From Ustilago trichophora (Eukaryota; Basidiomycota; Ustilaginomycetes; Ustilaginales; Ustilaginaceae): 64,000 bases of DNA. Shown here piece by piece: positions 30,562 to 41,157 of the stretch. Location of the stretch: contig OOIN01000003.1 in NCBI GenBank assembly GCA_900323505.1, forward strand, positions 124,001 to 188,000, written 5' to 3'. The notes beneath the pieces were generated by a model. That model had not been told where the DNA came from. It did not search any database and saw only the letters and a program-made list of their open reading frames with translations. A program made the position numbers and the translations under genes. The stretch's first letter is position 1; the number at the start of each line of letters is the position of its first letter.

Positions 30562-33519
30562 CTACAACTTGCCCTGATCCACCCCCAACACAGCCAGTAA
30601 CACCCTCAACAGCTCGGCACTAGCCAAATCATTCGTCGTCCTCACCGTCAACCTCGCCAACCTGGCCTCTTTGTTCGGTTCCAGTCTCAACAGACATCCC
30701 ACCTTGCCCGCATTCGCCATGTGCAACACTCCAGCTGCAACACTGTTGTTCGGATTGGCATCGACTCCGTCCAACACCTGCAATCGGGCGCCTTCGATGA
30801 TCCTTCTCTGCCTCACCACGTCAACCTGTCCAGCTGGCGTCAGACGGAACGAGAAGATCTTTTGCGCTTCTCGCGGAGCTCCACCGATCTGTCTCCATCT
30901 TTCGAAAAAGTCGGTCGCTCCCAGCTGCACCGGCTCGATGAACTTCGGCATGAGCACGGGTAGCCGAAGACGGATCTCTTGCAACGATCCGGCAAGGTAC
31001 GATACTTCCAAGATGGGTGGCAGGGTGAAGAGGTCCTTGCATTCCACCAGCACCAGCGTCTGTGCTTGGGTCATGGCGCCAAGCATGTTGGTCGGGATCT
31101 TGGAGACGGTGACGCTGACATTGGCGGGGTCCTGCGAACGGACGTTGACGGTAAACGAAGAAAAGTTGACCGCGATCTTGTTGCCAAAGTAGAGCGCTAG
31201 GCGGCCCTGGTGGCCGTGATATTCGGTCTTGAGGCCAATCTGGATCTGACTGTCTTCGTATAGCACACCTTCGGGGGCAAAGCAGAGGCGTTGGAAGAAC
31301 TTGTCTGCGCCAGCCGAGAGCGGTTTGTTGTTCGATGAGGTGATCGCGACGGCGGCAGGTGGGGTGGGTGCAGAGTCGTGCGCGATGAGAGGTTGCTCAG
31401 ATAGCAATCCTGCATCCTCGAGACCTGGTGTCGGCGTCGACATGTCCAAACCCTCCAATCCGGCAAGCACGTTATCCGTATCATCGTTGGCTCCGTTGCG
31501 CATCGAGTCTGCCGTAACCGCCTCGCTGCGTTGACCCGCAGGAATGACAGACCCAGCATTGCCAGTCGGCATGGCTCCACCGTTGGCTTTTCCCTTTTTG
31601 AGACTCTCCAGCCTCGCCTGTTCCCTCCCACGATTCGTGTCTTTGCCACCAATGATCCAAGTCCGCTTATCCTCGGTGTCGGTATGCTTCTTATGCAAAC
31701 GACTCAACAGCAGCGAAGACCGCTCGGCAAACGGTGGCATCTCGTCGCACACCGCCTGCAGCAGATCGTCATCCGGCATCTCCGCCAGCGCCACGTACTC
31801 GCACGCCCTCTGCTGCAGCTCGGCATCCAACACATGTCTGTACCGGTTCAGCACGTACAGAATCTGCTCCCGAATCTCGGGGAACAAGTTGAGCCACTTG
31901 ACGTACGTCGACAGCAGTAGCGCCCTTGTCGACTGCGAGCAAAGATGCGATCGCGAATGCAACGTGTGAAACTGCTCGATCGGGCTCGCTCCCGGATCGT
32001 TGGCAATCAGATGTCCAAACTCGCCCAAGATGTAACCTCCGACTTTGATCATATTCTCGTGGCACGTCGACGACTTGAGATGCTCGAGCACCTTTGTTGC
32101 GGCATACTCCTGCACATCTTCGTTATTGACCACGATCTGGATCACTCGGTACCATACTTCTTCGCTGACGTGGTCACCCGCAGAACTGATCAGCTGCAGG
32201 ATCGTGTCGACGTACCAGCTGTACTCGGTCGCGAACTTTTCGGTGAGAATGGCAATCTTGAGCACCATCTCTTCTCGAAGCGCATAGTCGGCCACTTGCA
32301 TGTACTTGAGCAGTTCCGAAACGATCACTTTGGCGTTGGTCACATCGCACATGCTGTAGAGCAGATCAACACCTCGGCGTCGCACCGATATGTCCTTGTC
32401 CCGCAGCGAAAGAATGATGGTGCTTTGATGCATCTTGATGGGTTCCAAGCTCTCGGCGCATGCTGCGAGATGGGCCATGGTGTCGAGACCGAGGTAGCGC
32501 ACGTTGGTCTCGCGGGAGAGGATGAAGCGGCCGAGTAGCACAGCTGCCTTTGCGACGACGGCCGATTCTGTGTCGAGCTGGATCGCCAGGTTGATCGCCT
32601 CGAACAGGATGGCGTTCTGCGCGTTGTTGTGCTGTACGTTTTTTGGGCTGTCCTGAGAGTTGTTGATGATGGTGTCCAGCACCGTTTCAATCGTTCGGCG
32701 CAACGTTGGGTCGTCTGGGCTAGGATAGTACTGCAGCAGACGCAACAGCTTGACCTGCAGCCATGGGATGGGCACCTTGTAGTAGACGTATTCCGTTGTG
32801 AAATCGTTCTCCACCACGATCCTGTGCATTCGGTACACCGCCTTCTGGTACGAGCTGGAGAAGGCCTCTGGATGATCCTGCGCCATGGCCATGACCAAGC
32901 TCGTCACGGCGAGAGCAACACCGAGATTGTCATCGTCCATGATGGCAATGATACGCAACGCCCAATCCTCTGCTGGAATCACTTCGGGGTGCTTTCGGTA
33001 TAGTCGGAGCAGCGTCAACGCCGCCTTTTTCTTGACAAAGCTCCTCGAGGTTGGTGAGATCAACAGACGGTGTACGTCGCCCGCCAGAGCCTCGGCCATC
33101 TCCTTTCCACCGATATTCGCAATCGCATGCAGCGCCAAACAGTTGCTGACCTCATTGATCTCGTCCAAGTCTTTACGGATCGAGTTGACCACCAGTCGAA
33201 CAATGTCCGAGTTCTCATGCATCAGCAGGGTGATGGCCAGGTAGCCGATCTGCTTTTCCGAGTACTTGCTGCTAGAGATCAGGTTGACGGCTTCCATGTG
33301 ACCAATGTCGACCTGGTAGCCGAGGATGTAGGTGAAGACGATCTTGGAGAGGTACTTTTTCTTTTGGTAGCCGTCCAGTTGGCCTTCTTTGAACTTGGCA
33401 CGGATGTGGGCCATCTCCTTGTTGATTCGACGTTCTTCGAGCTCGCGAACGCGACATGCTCGGAGGTCGGCGATGTACTGCGTCAGACCTCGCATCGAGG
33501 ATGACGAGTTGGACGTCAT
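30562..33519 (-). CDS. AP-2 complex subunit alpha (alpha-adaptin)
   Basis: A 985-residue intronless protein that begins MTSNSSSSMRGLTQYIADLRACR and proceeds through the conserved adaptin trunk: KKKYLSKIVFTYILGYQVDIGHMEAVNLISS, KQIGYLAITLLMHE and VNSIRKDL. The helical solenoid covers about 1-620. The hinge (about 625-740) is Ser/Gly/Asn-rich and disordered. The ear (about 745-985) has the sandwich and platform subdomains (GRLALYFGNKIAVNFSSFTVNV, then FFERWRQIGG). Alpha-adaptin with beta2, mu2 and sigma2 links clathrin and cargo to PtdIns(4,5)P2 membranes for endocytosis. A basic Lys run near 55 (YQKKKYLSK) corresponds to the lipid-binding site. The length is usual for the family. It is the most conserved large protein in the window, and I am confident of the call. 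Confidence 0.95.
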   Translation of the reverse strand: MTSNSSSSMRGLTQYIADLRACRVRELEERRINKEMAHIRAKFKEGQLDGYQKKKYLSKIVFTYILGYQVDIGHMEAVNLISSSKYSEKQIGYLAITLLMHENSDIVRLVVNSIRKDLDEINEVSNCLALHAIANIGGKEMAEALAGDVHRLLISPTSRSFVKKKAALTLLRLYRKHPEVIPAEDWALRIIAIMDDDNLGVALAVTSLVMAMAQDHPEAFSSSYQKAVYRMHRIVVENDFTTEYVYYKVPIPWLQVKLLRLLQYYPSPDDPTLRRTIETVLDTIINNSQDSPKNVQHNNAQNAILFEAINLAIQLDTESAVVAKAAVLLGRFILSRETNVRYLGLDTMAHLAACAESLEPIKMHQSTIILSLRDKDISVRRRGVDLLYSMCDVTNAKVIVSELLKYMQVADYALREEMVLKIAILTEKFATEYSWYVDTILQLISSAGDHVSEEVWYRVIQIVVNNEDVQEYAATKVLEHLKSSTCHENMIKVGGYILGEFGHLIANDPGASPIEQFHTLHSRSHLCSQSTRALLLSTYVKWLNLFPEIREQILYVLNRYRHVLDAELQQRACEYVALAEMPDDDLLQAVCDEMPPFAERSSLLLSRLHKKHTDTEDKRTWIIGGKDTNRGREQARLESLKKGKANGGAMPTGNAGSVIPAGQRSEAVTADSMRNGANDDTDNVLAGLEGLDMSTPTPGLEDAGLLSEQPLIAHDSAPTPPAAVAITSSNNKPLSAGADKFFQRLCFAPEGVLYEDSQIQIGLKTEYHGHQGRLALYFGNKIAVNFSSFTVNVRSQDPANVSVTVSKIPTNMLGAMTQAQTLVLVECKDLFTLPPILEVSYLAGSLQEIRLRLPVLMPKFIEPVQLGATDFFERWRQIGGAPREAQKIFSFRLTPAGQVDVVRQRRIIEGARLQVLDGVDANPNNSVAAGVLHMANAGKVGCLLRLEPNKEARLARLTVRTTNDLASAELLRVLLAVLGVDQGKL

Positions 33520-35051
33520 GGTGGCTATGTATTGGGATCTTGCTGTCCTCGATGATCAGCAGTTGTTGCTACGTGGTCGTTGGCGCGTCTCAGCTACCAA
33601 AGAGTGATGCTTGCAGTTCTGGACCAGCTTTGTGAAACGACACGGTGACTGCGATTCTTCTCAAATGGTCAGGAGTAAGCGAGGACCCGGATGGTATGTT
33701 GATGGCACCTTGGACGAAGAGATGTCGGTGTTGGGATGGCAAGGTGGAGGTCGCACCGTTGAGTCCGACTAGCTGCTCTCGAAGCTATAGCAAAGACGTG
33801 TCTATAGTCCGACAGCGATGGTCGTGATGAGGTGTCAAGATGTCAACAGCTGAAACGACCGTTGGATTGTGATAGAAGGTAGTCGTGGAACAAAGGGTGA
33901 TGAGTTGGAGAAGAAGAAGACATACAAAAGAGGCGAGAGTGTGAGACAGGTGGAAATCACCAACGCCGCGTGTGCTGTGCTGTGCTGTTTTGTCTGTGCT
34001 GCCCCGCAACCTGTTTTGACGACGGCGCCCAAGTGCCGAGCAAGTCAACACAAAGGGGGTCTGCTGTGTGGATTTTTTTTAAAATTGGCAAGCCAAGCCA
34101 CCCAAGCTCCCATTATTTTACGCGGCCCGTGCTCGTTCTTCGCCTGTCCTTCCAACTCGCTCCTCCTGATACATTTGCTTTTTCTTCTTCTTCCCTTTGT
34201 CAAGGAGTTTTCTAGATGTATCAGGACAAGTCGAGGAGTATGATCAGCGTGAATGGTATCTCAATCATTACAGAGCATCGAGTACATCGAGAGCTGGGAC
34301 AGTGTGGCGACGAGTGCAGTTCAGAGGTCAAATCTTTCATGCTTACTAGCCACTTGATCCTCACAACCCCCGCTCTACCTAGCACAATTCAGCAGGGCTA
34401 GACGGACCGCACCTTCTGCCTCCTTAACGACTGCATGAGACCCTGAACATAATACCAAGTCGCTCAGGGACGCTCAGGAGAATCTCTCGATCTCGTTGTC
34501 AGCTCCTCACAGCCTACTCCTCCTCCTCCTCCTCCTCCTCCTCCTACCCATCACACACTCAGCAGTCGACACAAATCTACACAATTCGAAACACCAATGT
34601 GGACTTTGGAAAGTTGTTCTGGATATAGCACGACGTCGAATGGAAGATATTCGGTAACATGACCTGAGTACAGGTACTGCACATTCCCTTTCCCCGTCGC
34701 GCCCCATCGAGACCAGTCGATGTGCAACACCTTTGAACGAGGAAAAAGAAAAACAAAAAAGCCAGAGAATGCAAACATCGGTTGAAAGAATCGACTCTAC
34801 GCCGCTGGTGTGGGAAATACGGTTCGATCAAGATGTGCTGCACTGACCCTTCCTCGCCAAGGTGCACATCAGTCGAACGCGACAAGACGGCGGGGATGCG
34901 AGACGAAAGCGACGGCCTCCAAATGACGTGGGGGACACAGGAAACGAATGGGAAGGAAAAAGGTGATGGGGAAAGCCATGGAAGCAAAGAGATGGAAAAG
35001 GCGGAGGTTGGGGAGGGGGGAACTTTTTCTTTCAATCTGTACTCTGCTCGT
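33520..35051. other. Intergenic region upstream of AP-2 alpha
   Basis: About 1.5 kb between two minus-strand genes. It includes a (TCC)9 tract at 34518 and A-rich stretches (34071-34084, 34745). Small frames on both strands have no support. It should hold the AP-2 alpha promoter and the 14-3-3 3'-UTR. Confidence 0.6.
34518..34544. repeat. (TCC)9 microsatellite
   Basis: Nine TCC units in non-coding sequence between AP-2 alpha and 14-3-3. Confidence 0.9.
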
Positions 35052-36195
35052 TTAGGCAGCCTCCTCACCCTTGGCCTCAGCAGCCGGAGCGTCGGCAGCG
35101 GCGGCCTCGGCGGGCTTCTCGGAATCTTGCATGTCCGAGGTCCAGAGGGTAAGGTTGTCACGGAGGAGCTGCATGATGAGGGTCGAGTCCTTGTAGCTCT
35201 CCTCGGAAAGGGTGTCGAGCTCGGCAATGGCGTCGTCGAAGGCCTGCTTGGCGAGGTGGCAAGCGCGGTCGGGGCTGTTCAAGATCTCGTAGTAGAAGAC
35301 CGAGAAGTTAAGGGCGAGACCAAGGCGGATAGGGTGGGTAGGGGGGAGCTCAGTGACGGCAACGTCCGAAGCGGCCTTGTAAGCCTCGAGCGACTTGTCG
35401 GCAGAGTCCTTGCGCTTGTCGCCGGTGGCGAACTCGGCGAGGTATCGGTGGTAGTCACCCTTCCTGTTGGATTGCGCATAGTAGAAGAGGAGGCAGAAAA
35501 ATCAAGTCAGTTTGTCAAAGTTCAGAATCGCTGAAAGGAGCCACGTAGCGCTTCCAAAATGCCCATTGAAAGACAGTTGGAGACTCTGCTCGAAAAGCTT
35601 GGAACCAATACGTACATCTTGTGGTAGAAGACCTTGCTCTCACCCGAGGCGGCAGAGGGGATGAGGTGCTTGTCCAAAACGTCGAGGATGTCCTCGCAGA
35701 TCTGAGCGAGCTCGGCCTCGATCTTCTCGCGGTAGGTCTTGATCATCGAGACTTGGGTCTCGTTGCCCTTGGACTCCTCCTTCTGCTCGATGGAGGAGAC
35801 GATGCGCCACGAGGCACGGCGGGCACCAATGACGTTCTTGTAGGCGACCGAGAGAAGGTTGCGCTCCTCGACGGTGAGCTCCTGGTCGGAGGAAGCGACG
35901 CGCTTCATGTTCTCAACCATCTCTGTGTGGAAGGGGAAACAGAGGGATAAGAGTCAGTTTACGGTTCCAAATTGCTCGAACTTGACTAGAAAACCTGGTT
36001 TCTGCGCTTGGAGTAGCATTCTGATCGATCATTCGGCAACTGAGTGCTACCAACGATTTCTGGATGCAGACTTGCACTGCAAAGCATGTCAGGAACAGAA
36101 TCATTGCTGCCTTTTTTTAGGAACTTACCCTCGTATCGCTCAGCCTGCTCGGCGAGCTTGGCGAGGTAGACGGAGTCCTCTCGAGATTCAGGCAT
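35052..36195 (-). CDS. 14-3-3 protein (3 exons)
   Basis: Exons 36195-36129, 35922-35616 and 35463-35052 give 261 residues. Exon 1 encodes [22 protein letters not shown]. Exon 2 continues [11 protein letters not shown] and contains [29 protein letters not shown], the 14-3-3 signature 1. Exon 3 begins [14 protein letters not shown] and carries signature 2 ([22 protein letters not shown]). The phosphopeptide-binding residues (Lys and Arg of [12 protein letters not shown], then the RYLAE Arg and Tyr) are intact. The donors are GTAAGT and GTACGT, and both junctions restore family sequence. The C-terminal tail is Ala/Glu-rich. The dimer binds phospho-Ser/Thr client proteins and regulates cell cycle, polarity and metabolism. 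A TATA box sits about 210 bases upstream. Smut fungi are thought to have one essential 14-3-3 gene, a recollection rather than something shown here. Confidence 0.95.
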
Positions 36196-39100
36196 TGTGA
36201 AGTTGGTTATGAAAAGGTTCTAGGAAAAGAAATAGGAAAGCTGTTCGAGGCGAGAGTAGAGGGAATGGCGATACAAAAAAGGGTCAGCAGCTGTACATTC
36301 CACGATCAGAGACAAACTGAGGTCGGCATCCAGAACAGTATCGCATGAGGTGGCGGTGATTGTCGATATCAAAGAAAACGATGCAGCATTGCCATGTAGC
36401 ATCACTTATATAGTCGACCCACACATGTACAGCCGCATGTGTTGAAGCTGTTGTTGTGATGAGATGCGAAGTCGATAAATATGCCAAGACAACAAAGATG
36501 TAGATCTCGACACTGAAGAAGGTGAGCAGTGACGAGACCGCCGCAACAACGACGATGGACGACGTGGGCAGTGGCGATTGCGCGTGCTGCAGGATGCTTC
36601 GAGTAGCCTTTGATGACCATATCTTCCCTAGATGTGAACTCTTGATCAATGCATGACAAAGGGCCGAAGTTGATCACGACATTGATCAGGTCGATGACAA
36701 GGACAACGTCGATGAGACCCCTTTGTTGGATGGTGTATAGATGGTATTGCTTGGGACTGTGCTCGAGATGGGCTGGTCGAGATGGTATTCATGTTGATGG
36801 ATGGGCGGTGGAGTGGACGACGGGAAGACGGTGGCGTGTGTAGGACGAGCATGGGCGAGAAGAGCTGGGATGTCGAGTGGATAAAGGAGGAGGAGGGGAG
36901 AGAGGACGCGTTCTGGATGTCGAGGGTATGGTGTGTGGGGGGACTGGAGGGATACTCACCCTGAGCTGAACAGGTGGATGCAGATGGATGATGGTCAAAG
37001 TGACACAAGCGGAGAGTGATGGATGATGATGGTGGTGGTGGTGGGCGTGGGTGAAAGGCGGATGATGATAACGAGCTTAGGAAGGTGTGAGGCTGCCGTT
37101 TGGTTGGCAGCGCTGCGACGCGGACAGACAGACCGACCGAGTTGGAGCGAACCACGATCCAAATTGGATCCAAATTGGGGCGGCGTGGTGCGTGCGGATG
37201 AGCGGATAGACACACACACCACACGCACACACACGCACTCCCTACAGAGACAGACACAGCTCAGCAGCTCAAGAAAGGGGACGCGCCAAAATGCGGATGC
37301 GGCACAAGCAAAGCAAATACTTGGATTTCAAGTGCTGTAGTGTATTGTAGTGCAGTGTAGTTTGAATTTGAAGCGCAGAGTTGCGCACCGCACCAACAAA
37401 TGACACTGTTCAAGTGGCGAACAAGCGCGACCGACAAAGGAACCAACGGATCAGAAATACAAAATTCCACCCACTCCTTTGAAATTGCCAAGGTGTAGTG
37501 CGTCGTGTGTCTGTGTGTTGAACGGTCAAGGAAGCAGCGGTAGAAGGACAGAGAAACAAGGAAAAAGGAGACGGACACAAAACAGGGTGAGACAGCGCGA
37601 CGAAAAAAAAAAAAAAGCAAGGGGGGAACGAGCGTGGAGCGTGTTGGGTCGGATTTGTGATTTGAAATGAAAAGATTCCAAAATCGAGTTCTGTAATCGG
37701 GAGGGGCGTCGAGGGAGGAAAAAAGAAAGGGAAGGGAAGGTGCGCTTACACCCACAACATGGCATACCAGCACGACACATCACAGCAACAGCAAACCGTG
37801 GAGAGGCAAAGGGAAAGGGGGGCATCAGCAGCAGCACTTGCTTGCTTGCTTGCACGCAACACGATTTCACAATCACACACGCCGAGATTGCTGGCTGGCA
37901 AGCGCGACGGATGCCTGCCTGATGTTGCCGAGAGGCGCAAATGTGCTGAACTTCAAGAGGGGGGCTTGACCGATCGAGTGCCTTCTGCCTTTTTGCCTTT
38001 GCCTTGCTGCGTGCGTGTGTGTACAGTTGCTGTGTCTGCATCTTTGCGTCGGCTTGTGCGTCTGCGCTGCGAGTGAAGGTGTACAGTACCTCAAGCCACC
38101 TTTGTTTCCATTTCAAACTCGTCTGCTCGGTCCAAAAACCAGCCCTTTTCCGCACGAGCCCATTCTTTTGATGCTTTACTGTATCTCGGCCTGCGGACGG
38201 AGATCAGCAAGCCCTGAGCTGACGCTTTCGATTCTTTTTTGTATTTCTCATCGAGAAAGCTAGGTGACATCTACAAAATGAATCAAGACGACTTTCTGCA
38301 GCTGCTGCACACAGGAGAATCTTTTCCGTCTCTCTCTCTCTTCCTCTGTTTACTGTACAGTTGGCGTGATCTTAGAGAGCAAACGGTCACTGCTTCATTT
38401 CTTCGAGTTTTGCTGGGTTGTGCTTTTCGATCCGGTCTCTCTTTGAGAAATCACACGCGGATCACTCTGATGAAGCCGCGCAGCACTCCTGTCTCTTGGT
38501 GAATACAAATTCTCGTACTGTATAGGGACGCCGATCAAGGTTCGTACAGAGAGGCCGGGATCTCAGGTTTTCACAGAAGAGTCCATCACAGAGAGACCAA
38601 GAGACAGAAAAGACGTTGATCTGGAGACGATAAGGCGCTCACCTCGGCAAGTATCAAGTCGTCGTTGCCAAGAAGGCTGACAGCGTGGGGCCCAGCACTC
38701 CATTTGACATACTGTAGTTAGCTGATGAGCACTGCTTCTGCTATCCCATTTGTTCATGTTGGTCAGTGGGCCTCGACGTGGTTTCAGAGGAGACCGAGGT
38801 GACATTGTCAACAGAGAGAACACGTCGACGATAGATGGCGTTGCAGCAAGCTGTGAAAATGTAGCTGCTTCAGAGTGAAAGCTGTGCAAAAGAGCCCCCC
38901 GAAATGGCCGTGTCGCGTGCCAGATCGGACGCAATGGTTTTGAGACTACAGTACTGAATGGGAGAGAGACAACTTGTCCCGTGCGCACATCTCTCGACGC
39001 GTCTTTCGATCAACGAGCAAGAAAGCGGATCTGTGGGAAAGAAAGAGAGGGAGAGCATTTCATCGCCACATGGCTTCGAAGCTCCCCAAAAAAACCCTGT

Positions 39101-39691
39101 GCCCACCTCTCGCACGATAATTTGCACTTTGACCTATAGTGTCCAAGTGACAAAGTCTAACAATGCCGAATTCTCGCTGAACGCCTCTTGCCGCTTAGGA
39201 AGATCAACACACACTCTGAGCCGACTGATGATGACGGTCTATCGAGACACGGCGGCTCTGACATTTGATTGGCACATATGCGTTCTCAAATGGCCTATTA
39301 GGAAGCTAAGGATCGGAACGACGCAGTCGAACCTGTGCCTAGGTAGGCGACGGCAGCTTTGAACATTACCATGTCCCGCACCGTTGCAAAGTCTCTTGCG
39401 AATGCCCGGCCCGGCCTTCAAGCGAAGCAGACACAGAAGAGCAGCCACGGGCAACGGGGCAGAAGCACAACCAGACGACACACAATGCGATGCAGAGAAG
39501 GAAGCTGAGGAAACCGGTAAGAGATGGCATTTGTGCAACAAAGGGCGGACAGAATGCAGGTATTAGATGCTTAGAAGTGCGTGTGTGTGTGTGCGGGATG
39601 TGATTGATTTTTTTTCAACGCGAACCCAGACTAGCATGCTTGACGCTTGATATGACAAGTCCGAGTTGAACGTAAGTGGAGTAGATGCGGT
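36196..39691. other. Gene-poor region between 14-3-3 and Ran (3.5 kb)
   Basis: No supported gene. Both flanking genes lie on the minus strand, so this span is the 14-3-3 upstream region plus the Ran 3' side. It contains TATA at 36405-36413, a TGG/GGT-rich stretch near 37030, and six TACTGTA/TACAGTA heptamers between 38082 and 38953, the densest cluster outside 47-52 kb. Frames longer than 100 codons here are low in coding character and overlap each other. Confidence 0.55.
36405..36413 (-). promoter_or_regulatory. TATA box of the 14-3-3 gene
   Basis: The minus strand reads CTATATAAG about 210 bases upstream of the 14-3-3 ATG. This fits the TATA spacing seen for the expansin-like and small secreted protein genes. 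Confidence 0.55.
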
Positions 39692-40345
39692 TTAGAGGTC
39701 ACCATCGTCCTCGTCGGGGAGGGGAGCGGCGGCGGCGGCCTGGAGTTCTGCGTTGTACTGGGCCATGAGCTGTTCGTCGACCTGAACCTCGGGAGGAGCC
39801 AGTGCGGGAGCAGCAGCAAACTCGAGGGTAGGGTTACCAACGAGCTTCCTTGCCAACCAGAGGAAAGGCTTTTCAAAGTTGTAGTTGGACTTGGCCGAGA
39901 TTTCAAAGTACTGCAAGTTCTTCTTCCTGTGGAAGGTAACGGCACCGGTCTTGACCTTGCGCTCCTTGACGTCGACCTTGTTACCGCAGAGAACGATGGG
40001 GATGTTTTCGCAGACGCGCTCCAAGTCACGGTGCCAGTTGGGAACGTTCTTGTAGGTGATGCGCGAAGTGACGTCAAACATGATGATACCGCATTGACCC
40101 TGGATGTAGTATCCATCACGAAGACCACCAAACTTCTCCTGTCCCGCAGTGTCCCACACGTTGAAGCAGATGGTTCCAAAGTTGGTGTGGAACTGGAGAG
40201 GGTGCACTTCGACACCGAGGGTGGCAATGTACTTTTTCTCAAACTCTCCGGTCAAGTGACGCTTGACAAAGGTGGTCTTGCCGGTACCACCGTCACCGAC
40301 GAGGACGAGCTTGAACTGGGGGATCTCCTGGTTCTCGGCGGACAT
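39692..40345 (-). CDS. Ran GTPase (Gsp1/Spi1)
   Basis: A 217-residue intronless protein with every Ran motif: P-loop GDGGTGKTT (17-25), effector segment [34 protein letters not shown] (catalytic Gln at about 69), [18 protein letters not shown], and an acidic C-terminal tail ending DEDDGDL (usually DEDDDL). Ran-GTP in the nucleus drives loading and release of importins and exportins and also acts in spindle assembly. Length is one residue over the animal protein. The ATG at 40345 starts [20 protein letters not shown], as in other fungi. The gene is divergent to RPA43 across 0.8 kb. The identity is certain. Confidence 0.97.
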   Translation of the reverse strand: MSAENQEIPQFKLVLVGDGGTGKTTFVKRHLTGEFEKKYIATLGVEVHPLQFHTNFGTICFNVWDTAGQEKFGGLRDGYYIQGQCGIIMFDVTSRITYKNVPNWHRDLERVCENIPIVLCGNKVDVKERKVKTGAVTFHRKKNLQYFEISAKSNYNFEKPFLWLARKLVGNPTLEFAAAPALAPPEVQVDEQLMAQYNAELQAAAAAPLPDEDDGDL

Positions 40346-41157
40346 TGTAGCGGATATGAATGGATGTGTGTGTGGGATGGGATGAGGGAAATGGGATGGT
40401 AAGAGAGAGAAAAGAGAGACAAGAGGAACAAGTTTGTGGCAAGGCTATGTACTTGGGAGAGAGAGTTTGGAAAGTGCTGTGTGGTTGCTGCCGGTTTGGA
40501 GTTTGGACAGAAAGTTCAACACCGAGGTGGACGTGCAGCAGTCCGTAGCCGCCAAGTTTTTTTTTTTTTTTCTTTCTTTCTTTCGAAGTGTCGGTGTGTG
40601 TGTGTGTGTGTGTGTCCATTCAAATTTTTTGCTCATCCCGCATCGAAGGTTGTGCGTGCGTGACGAAATTGAGGTGATCGAAAGGAAAGAAAGACATTCC
40701 TCTTGCGCTTGACTCGGCGCCAAACCGGACGCGAAGAATTCTCGACCAACTCGATTTGCAACAAGGTCCGTCTTGATCGATTTGATTGATTCCCCACAAC
40801 TCCATTTTTATTTTTTATTTTTTTTTATTTTCTTCTTCATCGCCGATGGAATGCGACCCGTTTTGTATCGAGTTTGTGATGAATGCCGAATTCCGAGACT
40901 GTGGAGGTGTCAAAAAAGCGTTTGTTTGTGGAAAACGGAAAAAATTTCCCTGGCCTTGACAGCCAAGAAAGGGTGCACACAGTTCTTCGACGCTTCTTCC
41001 ACTTCTAGCCATTCCACAAACCGACTCTTTGTGAGGTCGACGACATCATCCGCAATCCCTACACATCTGCTCGGATCTACCAAACAACATCTGTCCAGCA
41101 TACGCACATCACATCCATACCAAATCTGATCTCCTGACATCACCTTCCACCACCATC
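40346..41157. other. Divergent promoter region, Ran / RPA43
   Basis: About 810 bases with a T run (40559-40571), TTTC repeats, a (GT)11 tract at 40594 and an A/T-rich stretch at 40805-40835. The 100 bases before RPA43 are rich in CCA and CAT. No gene is seen. Confidence 0.6.
40594..40615. repeat. (GT)11 microsatellite
   Basis: Pure GT repeat about 250 bases upstream of the Ran start. Confidence 0.9.

Noticed and set aside
34782..35534. Plus-strand frame of about 250 codons
   Set aside because: Antisense to 14-3-3 exon 3 for most of its length.
36646..37257. Minus-strand frame of about 203 codons upstream of 14-3-3
   Set aside because: Ser/Pro/His composition follows CAC/CAT/CCA-rich sequence. 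The 14-3-3 TATA at 36405 lies downstream of it, arguing that it is promoter-distal non-coding DNA.
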